The notes below the pieces were generated by a model, which was not told the DNA's origin, ran no database searches, and saw nothing but the letters and a program-made list of their open reading frames with translations. Shown here piece after piece: positions 18,374 to 31,800 of a stretch of 64,000 nt of DNA. Each line of letters begins with the position of its first letter. Within the stretch, counting starts at the first letter, position 1. This DNA is from Acrocarpospora pleiomorpha (lineage in GTDB: Bacteria > Actinomycetota > Actinomycetes > Streptosporangiales > Streptosporangiaceae): the NCBI RefSeq assembly GCF_009687885.1, contig NZ_BLAF01000011.1, positions 62,001 to 126,000 of the forward strand, written 5' to 3'. The translations under genes were made by a program, and so were the position numbers.

Positions 18374-21300
18374 CTAGTCGATCTGGGTGGAATGGTTCAC
18401 CAGGGCTTCGAGTGCCCGGAACCAGGACTGTGCGAGGTCTGTGACCGCCTCCTCGGAAAGCACGCGGGACGCGTAGGTCCAGGTGACGGCCAGTTCCGGG
18501 CCGGATGCCAGGTCTTCGGTGAGGGCGTTGACCGTGAGGGCGTGCGACATCGGCAGGCCGGGGTGGTCGCCGAGTTCGACGGCCTCGGGAGCCCACGACC
18601 AGTCGGTCCCTTCGGGGATCCCGAAGCGGCCCAGGTAGTTGAACTGGATCCACGGCTGATCGAACCGAGCCAGTTCGGGGCCGGTTCGCGGGTTGAGGTG
18701 ACGCAGCAGACCATGCCCGGCGCCTTCCGATGGAAGCGCGGCGAGCCCGTCCCTGACCCGGGTGACCGCCTGGCCGAGCGGAAGCCCGGCGATGTCCAGC
18801 CGCACGGGCACCACGCTGGTGAACCAGCCGACCGTCCTGGACAGGTCGGCGTCCCCGGTCCGCCCGTGAGCCTCCAGGTCCACCAGAACGTCCTGAACCC
18901 CCCGCCACTCCATGACCGCCCGTGCCAGCGCGGTCAGCAGCACATCGTTGACGGTTCCGCCGAGTTCGGCGGGGACCCGGCTGAGCAGCGGTTCCGTCCA
19001 GCGGGCAGGCAGCGTCAGGCTGACGTGACGAGCGGTGCCCGCGACATCAACGGACGGATCCAGCGACAGATCATGACCCGGCCGACCTTCAGGAATGGGC
19101 GCACCATCCGGAACCGCGGGCCGGCCGGACAGGACTGATACCCACAGGGCCAGCTCGTCCTCGGTTGACGGGTCGGTGGCTCGTTCGAGGAGGTTCTGGG
19201 ACCAGCGGGAGAAGGGGGTTTCCACTGGCTCCAGGGGTGTGCCGTGCCAGGCGGCGGCCAGATCGGGCAGGAGAACGCGCCAGGAGACGCCGTCGACCGC
19301 GAAGTGGTGGATGAGCAGGAAGAGGCGTCCCGGGCAGGCGGGGCCCATGTCGTACCAGACGGCGCGGACCATGTCGCCTGTGTCGGGGTTGAGGGTTGCC
19401 ATGGCTTGTTCCGCGTGGGCGATGATGACCTCGGCGGACAGGGATTCGCAGGGGATTCGGGTGAGCCAGGTGGCCGCGTCCGTGGTTTCGGGTACGCGGA
19501 GGGTCCACGTGTCCGAGCGGTCGAGGCGGGCACGGAGCATGTCGTGGCGGTCGGCCAGGGCTTGCAGCATGGCGACCAGGCGGGATTCGTCGAGATCCGG
19601 TGGAGTCTGGACGAGAGCGGACTGGTGGTAGCCGTCGATCGGGCCGCCTCGTTCCCGGAGGGCGTGCATGATCGGCGTCAGCGGGACGATCTGTTCGGTT
19701 TCGCGGGCGGCGACACCGGCGATAGCGGCGACCGTGCGGTGCCGAAAGACCTGTCGCGGGGTGAGCTGGAAACCGGCGGATCTCGCCCGGCTGATCAGCC
19801 GCATGGCGAGGATGCTGTCTCCGCCGTGGGCGAAGAAGTCATCGTCGGCGCCGATGGCAGGCAGGCCGAGAATCTCAGCGAAGACCGCCGCCAAAGCCTG
19901 TTCTGTCTCCCCTTCGGCCGGTCGCCCGGCGAGGGTGAAGTCGGGCGCGGGCAGTGCGTTGCGGTCGAGTTTGCCGTTGGGCAGCAGCGGGAGCGCCTCC
20001 AGTGCCACCACGGCGGCCGGGACCATGTAATCGGGCAGCACGGCGGCGGCCGTCACCCGCAATTCCGCCGGATTGACGGTGTGGTCATCCGCCGGGACCA
20101 CGTAGGCGACCAGATGCCGCACACCCGGGCGGTCCTCCCGGGCGACCACCACGGCCTGTGCGACCTGCCCGGCCTGTTCGAGGACGGCCTCGATCTCGGC
20201 GGGTTCGATGCGGAATCCACGGATCTTGAGCTGGTCATCGGCCCGGCCGCCGTATTCAAGCTGACCGTCCGCGTTCCAGCGGGCCAGATCTCCCGTGCGA
20301 TACATCCGGTGGCCGGCCGGCCCGTACGGATCGGCGGTGAAACGCTCGGCGGTCAGGCCGGCCCGGCCGAGATAGCCACGCGCCAGACCAGGTCCGGACA
20401 GGTAGAGCTCGCCGGTCACCCCAGGCGGAACCGGGCGCAGCGCGTCGTCCAGCACGTATGCCCGGGTGTTGCCGACCGGGCGGCCGACAATCGGGTGATC
20501 GCTGTCGGAAACCCGGGCGATCAACGCGTCCACGGTGGCCTCGGTTGGGCCGTACAGGTTGACGGCATCGGTGGAGCGGAGACCGGCCAGCTCCGACCAG
20601 AGCGAAACGGGGACGGCCTCGCCGCCGACGCCGACGATCGCGAGCGGGCATTCGCCGTCCCGGATCAGTCCCGATTCGGCCATCTGAGCGAGGAAGGACG
20701 GGGTGACCTCGATGAAGTCGATCTTCTGGGCGCGAATGGCGGCGGCCAGCAGGTCCGGATCGCGGCGGGTTTCGTCGTCCATGACGTGCAGGGCGTGACC
20801 GTCCAGAAGCCAGAGCTGCGGCTGCCAGGACGCGTCGAAGGAGAACGACCAGGCGTGCCCGACCCGCAGATGACGCCGGCCGGTACGGCGTTTGGCCACA
20901 TCATGGAGCATGCGACGGTGGCTGTGGAACAGGTTGATCACACCGCCGTGGCTGATCACGACGCCCTTGGGCTTGCCGGTCGACCCCGAGGTGTAGATGA
21001 CGTATGCCGGGTTCCGGGGATCGATCGGGACGTCGAGATCGCCTCCGTCGAGCGCCGCGGTTTCCACGGTGTCCAGGTGGATCTGCGGCACATCGCCGGG
21101 CAGCGCGGTGTCAGCGGTGGTGAGGGCAAGTGAGGGCCGGGCGTCGTCGAGCATGTCACGGACACGTCCGCTTGGCAGGTCCGCGTCCACCGGCAGGTAG
21201 GCGGCACCCGACTTGAGCACGGCGAGGATGGCGAGAATGTAGTCGGCGGTGCGGGGTAGAGAGAGCGCGACGATCTCCTCCGGACCGGCCCCGTGCTCGA

Positions 21301-22849
21301 CCAGCAGCCTGGCCAGCCTGTTGGCCCGCTCGTTCAGTTCGGCGAACGTCCAGGTGACCGGCCCCGCCACGACGGCGATCGCGTCCGGCGAGGCCGCGAC
21401 CTGCGCCTCGAAGACGGCTGGAACGGTGCTGACCTCGCCGGGGACGGCGGTGTCGTTCCACACCTCCAGGATGGTGTGGCGATCATCCCGGGTAAGGATG
21501 TCGACGCTCCCGACCGGCTGCTCCGGGTCGGCGATCATCGCCTCGAAGACGCGGACCATGGAGTCGCCCAAGCGCTTGGCCGTGGCCCGGTCGAACAGGT
21601 CCGGCCGGTATTCGGCGGTCAGCGACAGCCGCTCCCCCGGCTCGACCGCCCACGTGAACGGGTAGTGGGTGGAGTCCTGATGATCGCGCACGCTCAGCCG
21701 CAGGCCCTCCTCCGGCTCTCCGGCGTCCGGATAGGACTCGAAGACCATCAGCGTGTCGAACAATTCACCGAACCCGGCCTGCCGTTGGATGTCGGCGAGG
21801 CCCAGGTGCTGATGCTCGATCAGCGCGGACTGCTCGTTCTGGATCCGCTCCAGGTAGCCGGAGATCGGCTCGCTCTCCCGGAGCCGGACCCTGACCGGGA
21901 CAGTGTTGATGAACAGGCCGATCATCGCCTCCACACCGGGCAGCTCCGGCGGCCGCCCGGCCACGGTCGCACCGAACACGACGTCATCACGTCTGGTGAA
22001 TCTGGAGAGCACGATGCTCCATGCTCCTTGAAAGAGCGTGTTGAGGGTGAGGCCGCGGCTCCTCGCGAGCGTGACGAGGGCGCCGGTCAGTTCGCGGCCG
22101 AGCAACGTGGTGATCGTCTCGGGCACCGCAGGAACGCGGTTCGGGTCAGCGGGCACCAGGTGCGTGGGCCCATCCAGCCCTGCGAGCGCACGCCCCCACG
22201 CGGTTTCCGAAGCCTGGACGTCCTGGCGGGCAAGCCACCTGAGGTAATCCCGATAGGGCGGTACGTCGACCGGCCGGGTGCCCGCATACAGTTCGGCGAG
22301 TTCCCGCATGAGCGGTGGCATCGACCAGCCGTCCAGCAACAGATGCTGGTGGGAGAACACGAGCCGGTGCCGCTCCGGTCCGACCCGCGCCAGCAGCATT
22401 CGCAACAACGGCGCCGCCTCCGGCCGGAACCGGCGACGCTCCTGCGCGAGATGGTCCTCCCATCGCTCATCCACCTGGGCATCATCGGGTGACCCTGCCG
22501 ACGCGGCGGATTCCGGGAGATCGATCTGCCGCCAGGGCAGTGTGGCATCACGCGCGATGACGGCGACCGGCCGCCCGGTCGACAGATACCGGAAACCTGC
22601 CCGCAGGTTCTCATGCCGGTCGAGCAGCTTCTGTCCGGCCGCGCGCAGCCGGTCGGGATCGAGCGGACCTTCGATGTCATACGACACCTGCACGGTGTAC
22701 ACGTCCGGTCCCGAGTCCAATGAGGCGTGGAAAAGCAGCCCGGCCTGCAGCGGGGAGACCGGCAGGACGTCGGCTCCCACGGGCACCTCGGCGCGTTCCT
22801 CCGCCGAGAGTTCGATGAGCGCTCCCTGACCGTCGCCCTCGGAATCGCT
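18374..22849 (-). other. NRPS module 6: C6, A6 (acidic pocket), T6, terminal epimerisation domain
   Basis: C6 opens [16 protein letters not shown] with HQHLLLDGW near 22340 (first His replaced by Gln, catalytic His kept). A6 code DAQEGGLVD. T6 is HGGDSI near 19830. The last 440 residues are an epimerisation domain: [27 protein letters not shown] near 19300, [15 protein letters not shown] and FNYLGRFG. No thioesterase or reductase follows; the gene ends 110 residues after the FNYLG motif. Confidence 0.87.
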
Positions 22850-25800
22850 GAGCGCTGTCGCGACTTCCGCCAGCGCGGCGGCGGTCCGATACCGGAAGAC
22901 GTCCTTCGGCGTGATCACGAGCCCGGCGCTCCGGATGCGGCTCACCAGCTGCATGGCGACGATGCTGTCCCCGCCGAGGGCGAAGAAGTCGTCTGCTACG
23001 CCCACCCGCTCCAGCCCCAGCATGCCGGCGATCAGCTCAACCATGAGCTGCTCACGCGGTGTGCTGGGCAGCGTCATGGTGACCTCAGCGGTGAAGTCCA
23101 CCAGAGGGAGTGCCTTACGGTCGAGCTTCCCGTTCACGGTAACCGGCACGGATTCGAGCTGCACGAATGCCGCCGGCACCATGTGCTCCGGCAGAACCTC
23201 CGCCGCATGGGCCCGGAGATCGGATCTGAGATCGGCACCGGCGGGCCGATCCTCGCCTTCCGTACCGGTATCCGGGCGACGGCCGTCGCCCGCGCCGGGC
23301 TCGGACTTGGGCACGACGTACGCGATCAAGCGCTGGTCCTGGGCGATGACGGTGGCGTGTGCGACGCCCTCATGCTGGCCCAGCACGCTTTCGATCTCCC
23401 CGAGTTCGATGCGGAAGCCCCGGATCTTCACCTGATCGTCGGCGCGGCCGAGGAAATCGAGCGAGCCGTCCGGGTTCCATCGGGCGAGGTCCCCGGTCCG
23501 GTACATCCGTGTTCCGGCGGGGCCGTAGGGGTCGGCGATGAATCGTTCTGCGGTGAGGCCGGGGCGGGCCAGGTAGCCGCGTGCGAGTTGCACCCCGGCC
23601 AGGTAGAGCTCGCCCACGGCTCCGGGTGGGACCGGCCGGAGGCCGGCGTCCAGGATGTACGTCCTGGTGTTCCAGACGGGCTTGCCGATTGGCACGTCGG
23701 TGGAACCCGGGTGGATCTCGATGGCGGTCACGTCCACGGCGGCCTCGGTCGGGCCGTAGAGGTTGTGCAGTCCGGCGTCGAGAACCTGGTGGAATCTCGC
23801 GGCGAGCGCGGCCGGGAGGGCTTCGCCGCTGCACATCACCTGCCGCAGTGTCGAGCAATCGCGTGCGGTGGGTTCCGCAAGGAACGCCCGCAGCATCGAC
23901 GGCACGAAATGGGTGGTGGTGATCGCTTCGGCCTGGATGAGGCCGGCCAGGTAGGCGGGGTCGCGATGGCCGTCGGGACGAGCGACGACCAGGGCCGCGC
24001 CTGTGATCAACGGCCAGAAGAACTCCCAGACGGACACGTCGAAGCTGGACGGCGTCTTCTGCAGCACCCGGTCGCCTGCCGTCAGCCGGTATGTGTCCTG
24101 CATCCAGAGCAGCCGGTTGACGATGCCTTCCTGCGGGACGACCACGCCCTTCGGACGCCCTGTCGAACCCGACGTGTAGATGACGTAAGCGGGGTGCCGC
24201 GGATCATATGTCTCCGGCAGGTCGCCCAGCGGACCCTCCGGGATTCCATCGCGGAGCACGCATACCGGGCCGGAGTCCCGCAGCATGAACGCCAGGCGCT
24301 CCTCCGGATAGTCGGGATCCAGCGGGAGATAGGCCGCTCCCGCCCGATGTGTGGCCAGCAGGGCGACCACCAGGTCGACCGACCGGGGCAACGCGACGGC
24401 GACGGTACGCTCCGGCCCGGCGCCCATGCCCGCCAGCACCCGGGCAGCCGTCTCCACCCGCTGGTCGAGCTCCGCGTACGTCAGCCGCTGGTCCTCGAAA
24501 ACGAGAGCCGGCGCATCCGGCGTCCTGGCCGCTTGCGCCCGGAACAGTTCGGGGAGCGTGGTATCCGGCACCGGCCGCTCGGTGTCGTTCCATCCGGTCA
24601 GCACCAGCTCGCGTTCGCCGTCGACAAGCACGTCCAGGCCGTTGACCGGCCGATCCGGATCGGTTACCACCTGCTCCAGCAACTTCACCAATCGCCGGGC
24701 CATCCGCTCCGCGGTTGCCTCGTCGAACAGATCGGAGCTGAACTCGATCCAGCCCTCCAGGGCATCGCCTCGCTCGATGAAGTCGAAGCTGAGATCGAAC
24801 TTGGCCGTCTCCTGACCCAGCGGCTCAGATGCGACCCCCAGCCCCGGCAGATCCAGCGTGCCGTCCTGATCGCTCAGATAGACAACCATCACCTGGAACA
24901 ACGGATGCCGGGCCAGCGACCTGACCGGATTCACCACCTCAACCAGCCGCTCGAACGGCAGATCCTGATGCTCATAAGCGGCCAGATCCGTCTCCCGGAC
25001 CCGCCCCAGCAACTCCGCGAACGTCGGCGCCCCGGACACATCGGTCCGCAGCACGAGCGAGTTGATGAAGAAACCGATCAGATCTTCCAGATTCTCCTCA
25101 CCCCGCCCGGAGATCGGCGTGCCGAGAGGAATGTCGTCACCCGCGCCGAGCCGGTGCAGCAGCACCGCCACCGCGGCCTGCGTGACCATGAACATACTCA
25201 CGCCATGCGCCCGGGCCAGCGCCCGCAACCCCCCGACCAAAGCAGGCTCGACGGTCAGCCCGACCGCACCACCCCGATAGCTCGCCTCACTCGGACGCGG
25301 CCGATCCACCGGCAACGGCAGCTCATCGGGAAGCCCCGCCAGCGCCCGCCGCCAGTAGTCCAGCTGGACCTCCTGCACGCTCTCCAGCGAATCCCGATGC
25401 CACTGGGTGTAGTCGACGTACTGCACCGGCAACGGCGCCCAGCCGGGCGCCCGCCCCTCACGCCGCGCCTGATACGCCTCGGCCAGATCCCGCCGCAACG
25501 GCAGATCCGACCACTCATCCGCCGCGATGTGATGCACCACCAGCAACAACACATGCTCCCGCAGCCCGACCCGGAACACACACGCCCGAATCGGCACTTC
25601 ACGGTCCAGCTCGAAACCACGCCCAGCCGCCGCAGCCAGCATCCCGGCCAGATCACTCTCCGCGACATCATCCACGTTGAGGGCGACGTGCGCCTGCTGG
25701 GGTGTGAGCACATGCTGATACGCCTGTCCGTCCCGATCGGGAAACACCGTCCGCAGGCTCTCGTGCCGCGCCACCAGATCCTGAAGCGCGGCGTCCAAGG

Positions 25801-28800
25801 CGGCCACATTTAGTTCGCCGGTCAGCCGCCACGCCATCGGGATGTTGTACGTGGAGTCAGGTCCTTCCAGCCGATGCAGCACCCACAGCCGCTGCTGCGC
25901 GAACGACAACGCCGGGAACTCGGGCCGTACCGCGAGGGGAGCGGGCGCGGGCCTGACCTCGCCCGCCTGCCGCAGCCGGACGGTGAGCCGTTCCGGAGTC
26001 GGCGCCTCGAACACCTCGCGCAGCGAAACCTCCGCGCCCAGCACCGCCCGGATCCGGCTCACCAGCCGCATCGCCAGCAGCGAATGACCGCCGAGCGCGA
26101 AGAAGTCCTCCTCGACCCCGACCCGCTCCGCACCGAGCACGGCGGCGAACAGCTCGCACATGATCTCCTCACGAGCGTTACTGGGCCGCCGCCCGGCGGT
26201 GGAACCGGACGAATCCGGGGTCGGCAGAGACGTGCGGTCCAGCTTTCCGCTGATCGATCGCGGGAGCTTGGCGAGTTCGACGAAGGCTCCTGGCACCAGG
26301 TGCTCGGGCACGCGCGCCGCGACGTATGCGCGTAGTTCGGCGGCGTCGATGCGGGTTCCGACTACATACGCGACCAGTCGCCGTACACCTGGGGTGTCTT
26401 CGCGGATGATGACGGCGGCCTGAGCGACAGTGGGGTGGCCGCGCAGGACGGCCTCGATCTCGCCGGGTTCGATCCGGAAGCCGCGGAGTTTGACCTGGTC
26501 GTCGGCCCGGCCGAGGAAGTCCAGGGCACCGTCGGAGCGCCGGCGGGCCAGGTCGCCGGTGCGGTAGAGGCGTCCGCCCGGCTCGCCGAAGGGGTCGGCG
26601 ACGAAACGTTCCGCGGTCAGCGCGGGGCGGCCGAGATACCCGCGCGCGAGCCCTTCGCCGGACAGGTAGAGCTCACCGGGAACACCGACAGGGACGGGCT
26701 GCAGGGTCGCGTCCAGGACATGGGCCCGGGTGTTGGCGATCGGCGCCGCCCATTGACGAGGGCCGTGCCAGCCGTAGGCGTCGACGGCACATTCGGTCGG
26801 GCCGTACAGATCGTGCACGACAGTGTTCGGGAGGGCGCACAGTCTGGCCCAGAGTTCGGGCGAGGTGGCCTCACCGCCGACGGCGAGGACCTTCGGCAGG
26901 TAACCGTCCAGGAAGCCGTGGTGGACGAGTTCTTGCAGGTATGTGGGGGTGAGATCGATGAAGCCGATCTCGTGGTCCGCGACGTAGTCGAGCAGCGCCG
27001 CCGGGTCGGTCATCGTGCGTTCGTCCAGCACGTGGAGTTCGTGGCCGGCGAGGAGCCAGAGCAGCGGCTCCCACGAACCGTCGAAACTGAACGACGCCGC
27101 ATGCATCGCCCGAATGGTCCCCGGCCCGGCTGGATCGATGAGGTCGGCCCGGTGCGACCCGAATAGGTTGCTGAGCCCGCGATGCGTCCCGACGACGCCC
27201 TTGGGCATTCCGGTCGAACCCGACGTGTAGATGACATACGCGGCGGAATCCGGCGGCACGGATACGGGCGCGAGTCCCCCACCATGCTCTAGATCGTCGA
27301 GCGTGACGATGCCGGGCAGGTCGAGGTCCGCCGTGCTGAGAACGCATACCGCACCGGTGTCGTCGAGCATGTATCGCAGGCGTTCCACTGGATAGGCAGG
27401 GTCCAATGGCAGATACGCCGCACCTGCGGCGAGCACGCCGAGAATGGCTGGAACCATCTCCGACCTGGGCAAAGCCAGGCCGACCACATCCTCGAAGCCG
27501 ATCCCCCGTTGCTTGAGCATGCGGGCGATGCTGTCAGCCCGCACCGACAATTCCGCGAAGGTCAAACGCCGGCTGCCGGTCACGAGAGCGGTCTGATGCG
27601 GTTTGTTCCAGGCGGCTTCGGCGAACAATTCCGGCACACTGCGCCGCTCGATCGGCCGCTCGGTGTCGTTCCAGCTGTTCAGGCGCTCTTCGGCGGTGAG
27701 CACCGAGAATCGGCTGATGGGAATTTCGGTTTCCGCCGCCAGGAGTCCGAGCAGGGCGACGGCGCGCTCGGCGAGCGCCTGCGCGGTACCCGAATCGCAC
27801 CGATCGGTCGCGTACTCCAGCAGCAGGGTGATTTCGGAGACATGGTCGACGAAGGTGAAGTCGAGGTCGAATTTGGCGGTCTCGATCCGGGTCGGCCACC
27901 ACTCGGTGGATAGGCCCAGCACGTCGGGGTCGCCGTCCGGGCGGTAGTGATAGCCCAGCATCACCTGAAATAAGGGGTTACGTCCGGGCACGCGGGGCGG
28001 GTTGATCGTCTCGACCAGGCGCTCGAAGGGCAGGTCCTGATGCTCGAACGCGGCTAGATCCGCATCCCTGACCCGGGCCACCAGCTGGGCGAACGTCGGA
28101 TCGCCGGACACATCGGCGCGCAGGACCAGCGTGTTGACGAAGAAGCCGACCAGGTCGTCCAGGTTCTCGTCGGTTCGACCGGCGATGGGAGCGCCAAGGG
28201 GGATGTCTTCTCCCGCGCCCATTCGGTGCAGCAGCGCGGCGACGCCCGCCTGGAGCAGCATGAACATGCTCGTCCCGGTTTCGGCGCAGAGCTCCCGCAG
28301 CACGCGAGCCGTGTCGGCGGGCACTTCCGCCCGAACCAGCCCACCACGTCCATCCGGATCCGCCGACCTGGGCCGGTCGAGCGGCAGCGGAATCTCCTCG
28401 GGCAGCCCGTCCAGCACGCGCGTCCAGAACCCGAGTTGCCGTTCACCGTCGTCCGCCAGTAGATCGTTCTGCCAGAGCGTGTAGTCGGCGTACTGCACCG
28501 GTAGCGGCGCCCACCCCGGCCGGCCGCCGCCCTTTCTGGCCTGGTACGCGACGTCCAGATCAGCCAGGAACGGCCGATCCGACCATTCGTCGGTGGCGAT
28601 GTGGTGCAACACGATCGCGACCACGTGATCGTCGGCCGCGACCCGGAACACATCCGCCCGAACCGGCATCTCCCCGGCCAGGTCGAACGGCCGCTGAACC
28701 GCTTCCCGCACCCGTTCGTCCAGCAACTCCGGCGCACAGTTCTGGACCGCGAAGCCTGGCTCACCATCCAAGATCATCTGGTACGGCTCGCCTTCGTGTT

Positions 28801-31800
28801 CCACGAAGACCGTCCGCAGCGCCTCATGCCGCACGGCGACATCGGCCAGTGCCTGCCGCAACGCGTCCAGGTCCAGTTCCCCGCGAAGCCGTACAACCAG
28901 CGGGAAATGATATGCGTCGCCGCCGCTGAGCCGCTCGGCCAGCCACAACCGGCGCTGCGCGGCCGACACCGGAATGCGCTCAGGCCGGTCGGCGACCGCC
29001 ACCACGGGCGGGCGCGCGGGCTTGCCCGCGTCCGCGCGTTCGGCCAGCAGCGCGGGCGTGGGCGCTTCGAACAGGTCACGGATGGCCAGTTCGGCTCCGA
29101 GCTCGACCCTGGCCCTGCTGATCAGCCGCGTCGCGAGCAGTGAATGCCCGCCGAGATCGAAGAAACTGTCCTCCGCCCCGGCCGCCGGAAGCGCGAGCAC
29201 CTCCGCGAAGAGCCGGCAAAGCACCTCTTCTCGCGGGGTACGCGGTCCGCGCCCGTTTGACGCCACGACGGGTTCTGCGTCCGGTAGGGCCGAGATGTCG
29301 AGCTTCCCGTTGTCGTTCATCGGAAGGCGGTCGAGTACGACGAAAGCCCCGGGAACCATGTAGTCGGGCAGTTCCTGCCGCAATTCCTCCCGGACTCGGG
29401 CCACCAGCCCTCCGGCCTGCCGCCCCGCCACCGGGGCGTTCGCGTACGGAGGAGTGCCGCCTCCTTGCCGATACAGCCCCGAAGTGAGGCGAACCTCGCC
29501 GCGGATGAAGACCGCCTCGAACCGCCCGGCTTCTCCCGACCAGGTGGTGAGCACCTGATACCCCTCCGCGGCGGCGACTTCCCGCAGCTCCTGGGGCTCA
29601 ATCCCCGAAATGGTGACACCACGCTCGGTACTAATCCGCCCATCCGGGACGCCGGTCAGACGCAGCGCGTTTTTGTCGGTGGCGGCGTGCACGATGTCCG
29701 CGTGTTCAACCAGCTCAGGCCGCCAGGCCCGCAGAAGCGCCGCCAGCTGATGCTGCCACTGTGGTGGCTGCTGGTTCTCTTCTTCGGTCGCCGGCGCCGG
29801 TTCGTGGAGTTCGAGGAGGGTCTGCCAGTCGAGGGTGGGTTCGTCCCCCAGGCGGAGGTCGGGCGTGTCGTCGTAGAGGACGACGTCGTAGCGGTAGCGG
29901 GTGAGCTCGTTGTGGTGGCGGCCGCCCTTGGTGCGCAGGTCCACGGCGTGGCCGAGGGTGGTGAAGTAGTCGGGGTCGACCAGGAGTTCCTTCTCCAGGG
30001 CGAGGCCGCGGTCGGCGGCCCGGCTGACCTGGTCCGGGGAGGTGTCCGGGGTCGCGCGGGCGAGCTGGATGGCCGTGTGGAAGGTGCGGGCCGAGCGCAG
30101 GTCGCGGACGTCGCCGACGAACAGGGCGCCGCCCCGGGCGAGCAGGGGCATCACGCCGGAGATGACCTCGGTCAGGTGGTCGATGCTGGGGAAGTACTGG
30201 ATGACCGAGTTGATGATGATCGTGTCGAAGTAGCCGACCGGCAGGCCGTCGGTGGCGTTGGCGGGCTGGCAGCGCAGCGTGACCTTGGCGGCCAGTTCGG
30301 GGTCGCGGCGCAGGTCTTCGCCGATCTTGCGGATCACCGGCGCGGCCAGGTCGGTCGCCCAGTACGTCTCCGCGTCCGGGGCCAGCTGGGACAGGAGGAG
30401 GCCGGAGCCGACGCCGATCTCCAGGATGCGGCGGGGGCGCAACGCCCTGATCCGGGCGACGGTCTGGGCCCGCCATTCCCGCATGTGCTCGATCGGGATC
30501 GGGGTTCCGTCGTAGCTGCTGTCCCAGCCCGCGAAGTCCTCGGTGAAGACGGCGGTGCCGATCTGCTCGTACTCGTCGGAGTAGATCTCCTGCCATTCGC
30601 CGATCTGGGCGAGTTCGGCGGATTCCCGCTCGTCGCCGGTGAGTTCGGCGGGCACCAGGTAGGCGACCAGCCGCTGGCCGCCCGCCGGGTCGTCGCGGGC
30701 GATGACGGCGGCCTGGGCGACCCCCGGTCGACGGGTGAGCACGGTCTCGATCTCGCCGGGTTCCACTCGGTGGCCGCGGATCTTGACCTGGTCGTCGGTG
30801 CGGCCCAGGAAGTCGAGGCTGCCGTCCGGGCGGCGGCGGACCAGGTCGCCGGTGCGGTAGAGGCGTTCGCCGGGCTCGCCGTACGGGTCGGCGACGAAAC
30901 GTTCGGCGGTCAGGGCCGGGCGGCCGAGGTAGCCGCGCGCCAGGCCGATGCCCGCGATGTACAGCTCGCCGGGGACGCCGTCGGGGACCGGGCGCAGCCA
31001 GCCGTCCAGGATGTGCGCGCGGGTGCCCCGGATGGGGCGGCCGACGGTGGAGGTGGCGCTGTCGTGGGTGCCGCCGCCGAGGGTATTGATCGTGTATTCG
31101 GTGGGGCCGTACAGGTTGTAGCCGTAGGTGCCTTCGGTGTCGCGGAGCCTGGTCCACACGGTTTCCGGCACGGCCTCGCCGCCGAGCAGCACGAGCGGCG
31201 GGCGGTGGCCCTCCAGCAGTCCTTCCTCGATGAGCAGGTGGGCGTAGGTCGGGGTGACGTTGACGACGTCCACCCGGTGCGCCTCGCAGTAGGCGACCAG
31301 GGCTTGCGCGTCGCGGCGGAGCTCCTCGTCGCACACGTGCACCTCATGGCCCTCGACCAGCCAGAGCAGCTCTTCCCACGACATGTCGAACGCGAACGAC
31401 ACGGTGTGCGCGATCCGCAGCCGCCGCCCGCCCGCCGACGCGACCGCCGGATCGAAGATCTCCCGCTGATGGTTGAGCTGCATGTTCGTCAGCCCGCGGT
31501 ATGGCGTGACGACGCCCTTCGGCCGTCCCGTGGAACCGGAGGTGTAGATCACGTACGCCGGGTGTTCCAGGCTGAACGCCGGACGGTCGGCCTCGGTGAT
31601 CGGCCCGGCGGGCAGCGCGGCCAGGTCGGCTTCGATCTCGTCGAGCAGGACCCTGGGCATGTCCCCGGCCAGCCGCGCCGACACCGCGCCGGTGGACAGC
31701 AGGAACTGGGGTCGCGCGTCGGCCAGCATCGCGGCCAGCCGGTCGTCGGGATAGTCCAGCTCCAGCGGCAGGTAGGCGGCTCCGGTGCGGAGCACGGCGA

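Noticed and set aside
22727..25813. A 1,028-codon + strand frame opposite NRPS modules 4-5
   Set aside because: Same reason: it mirrors the coding frame of the NRPS and shows no domain.
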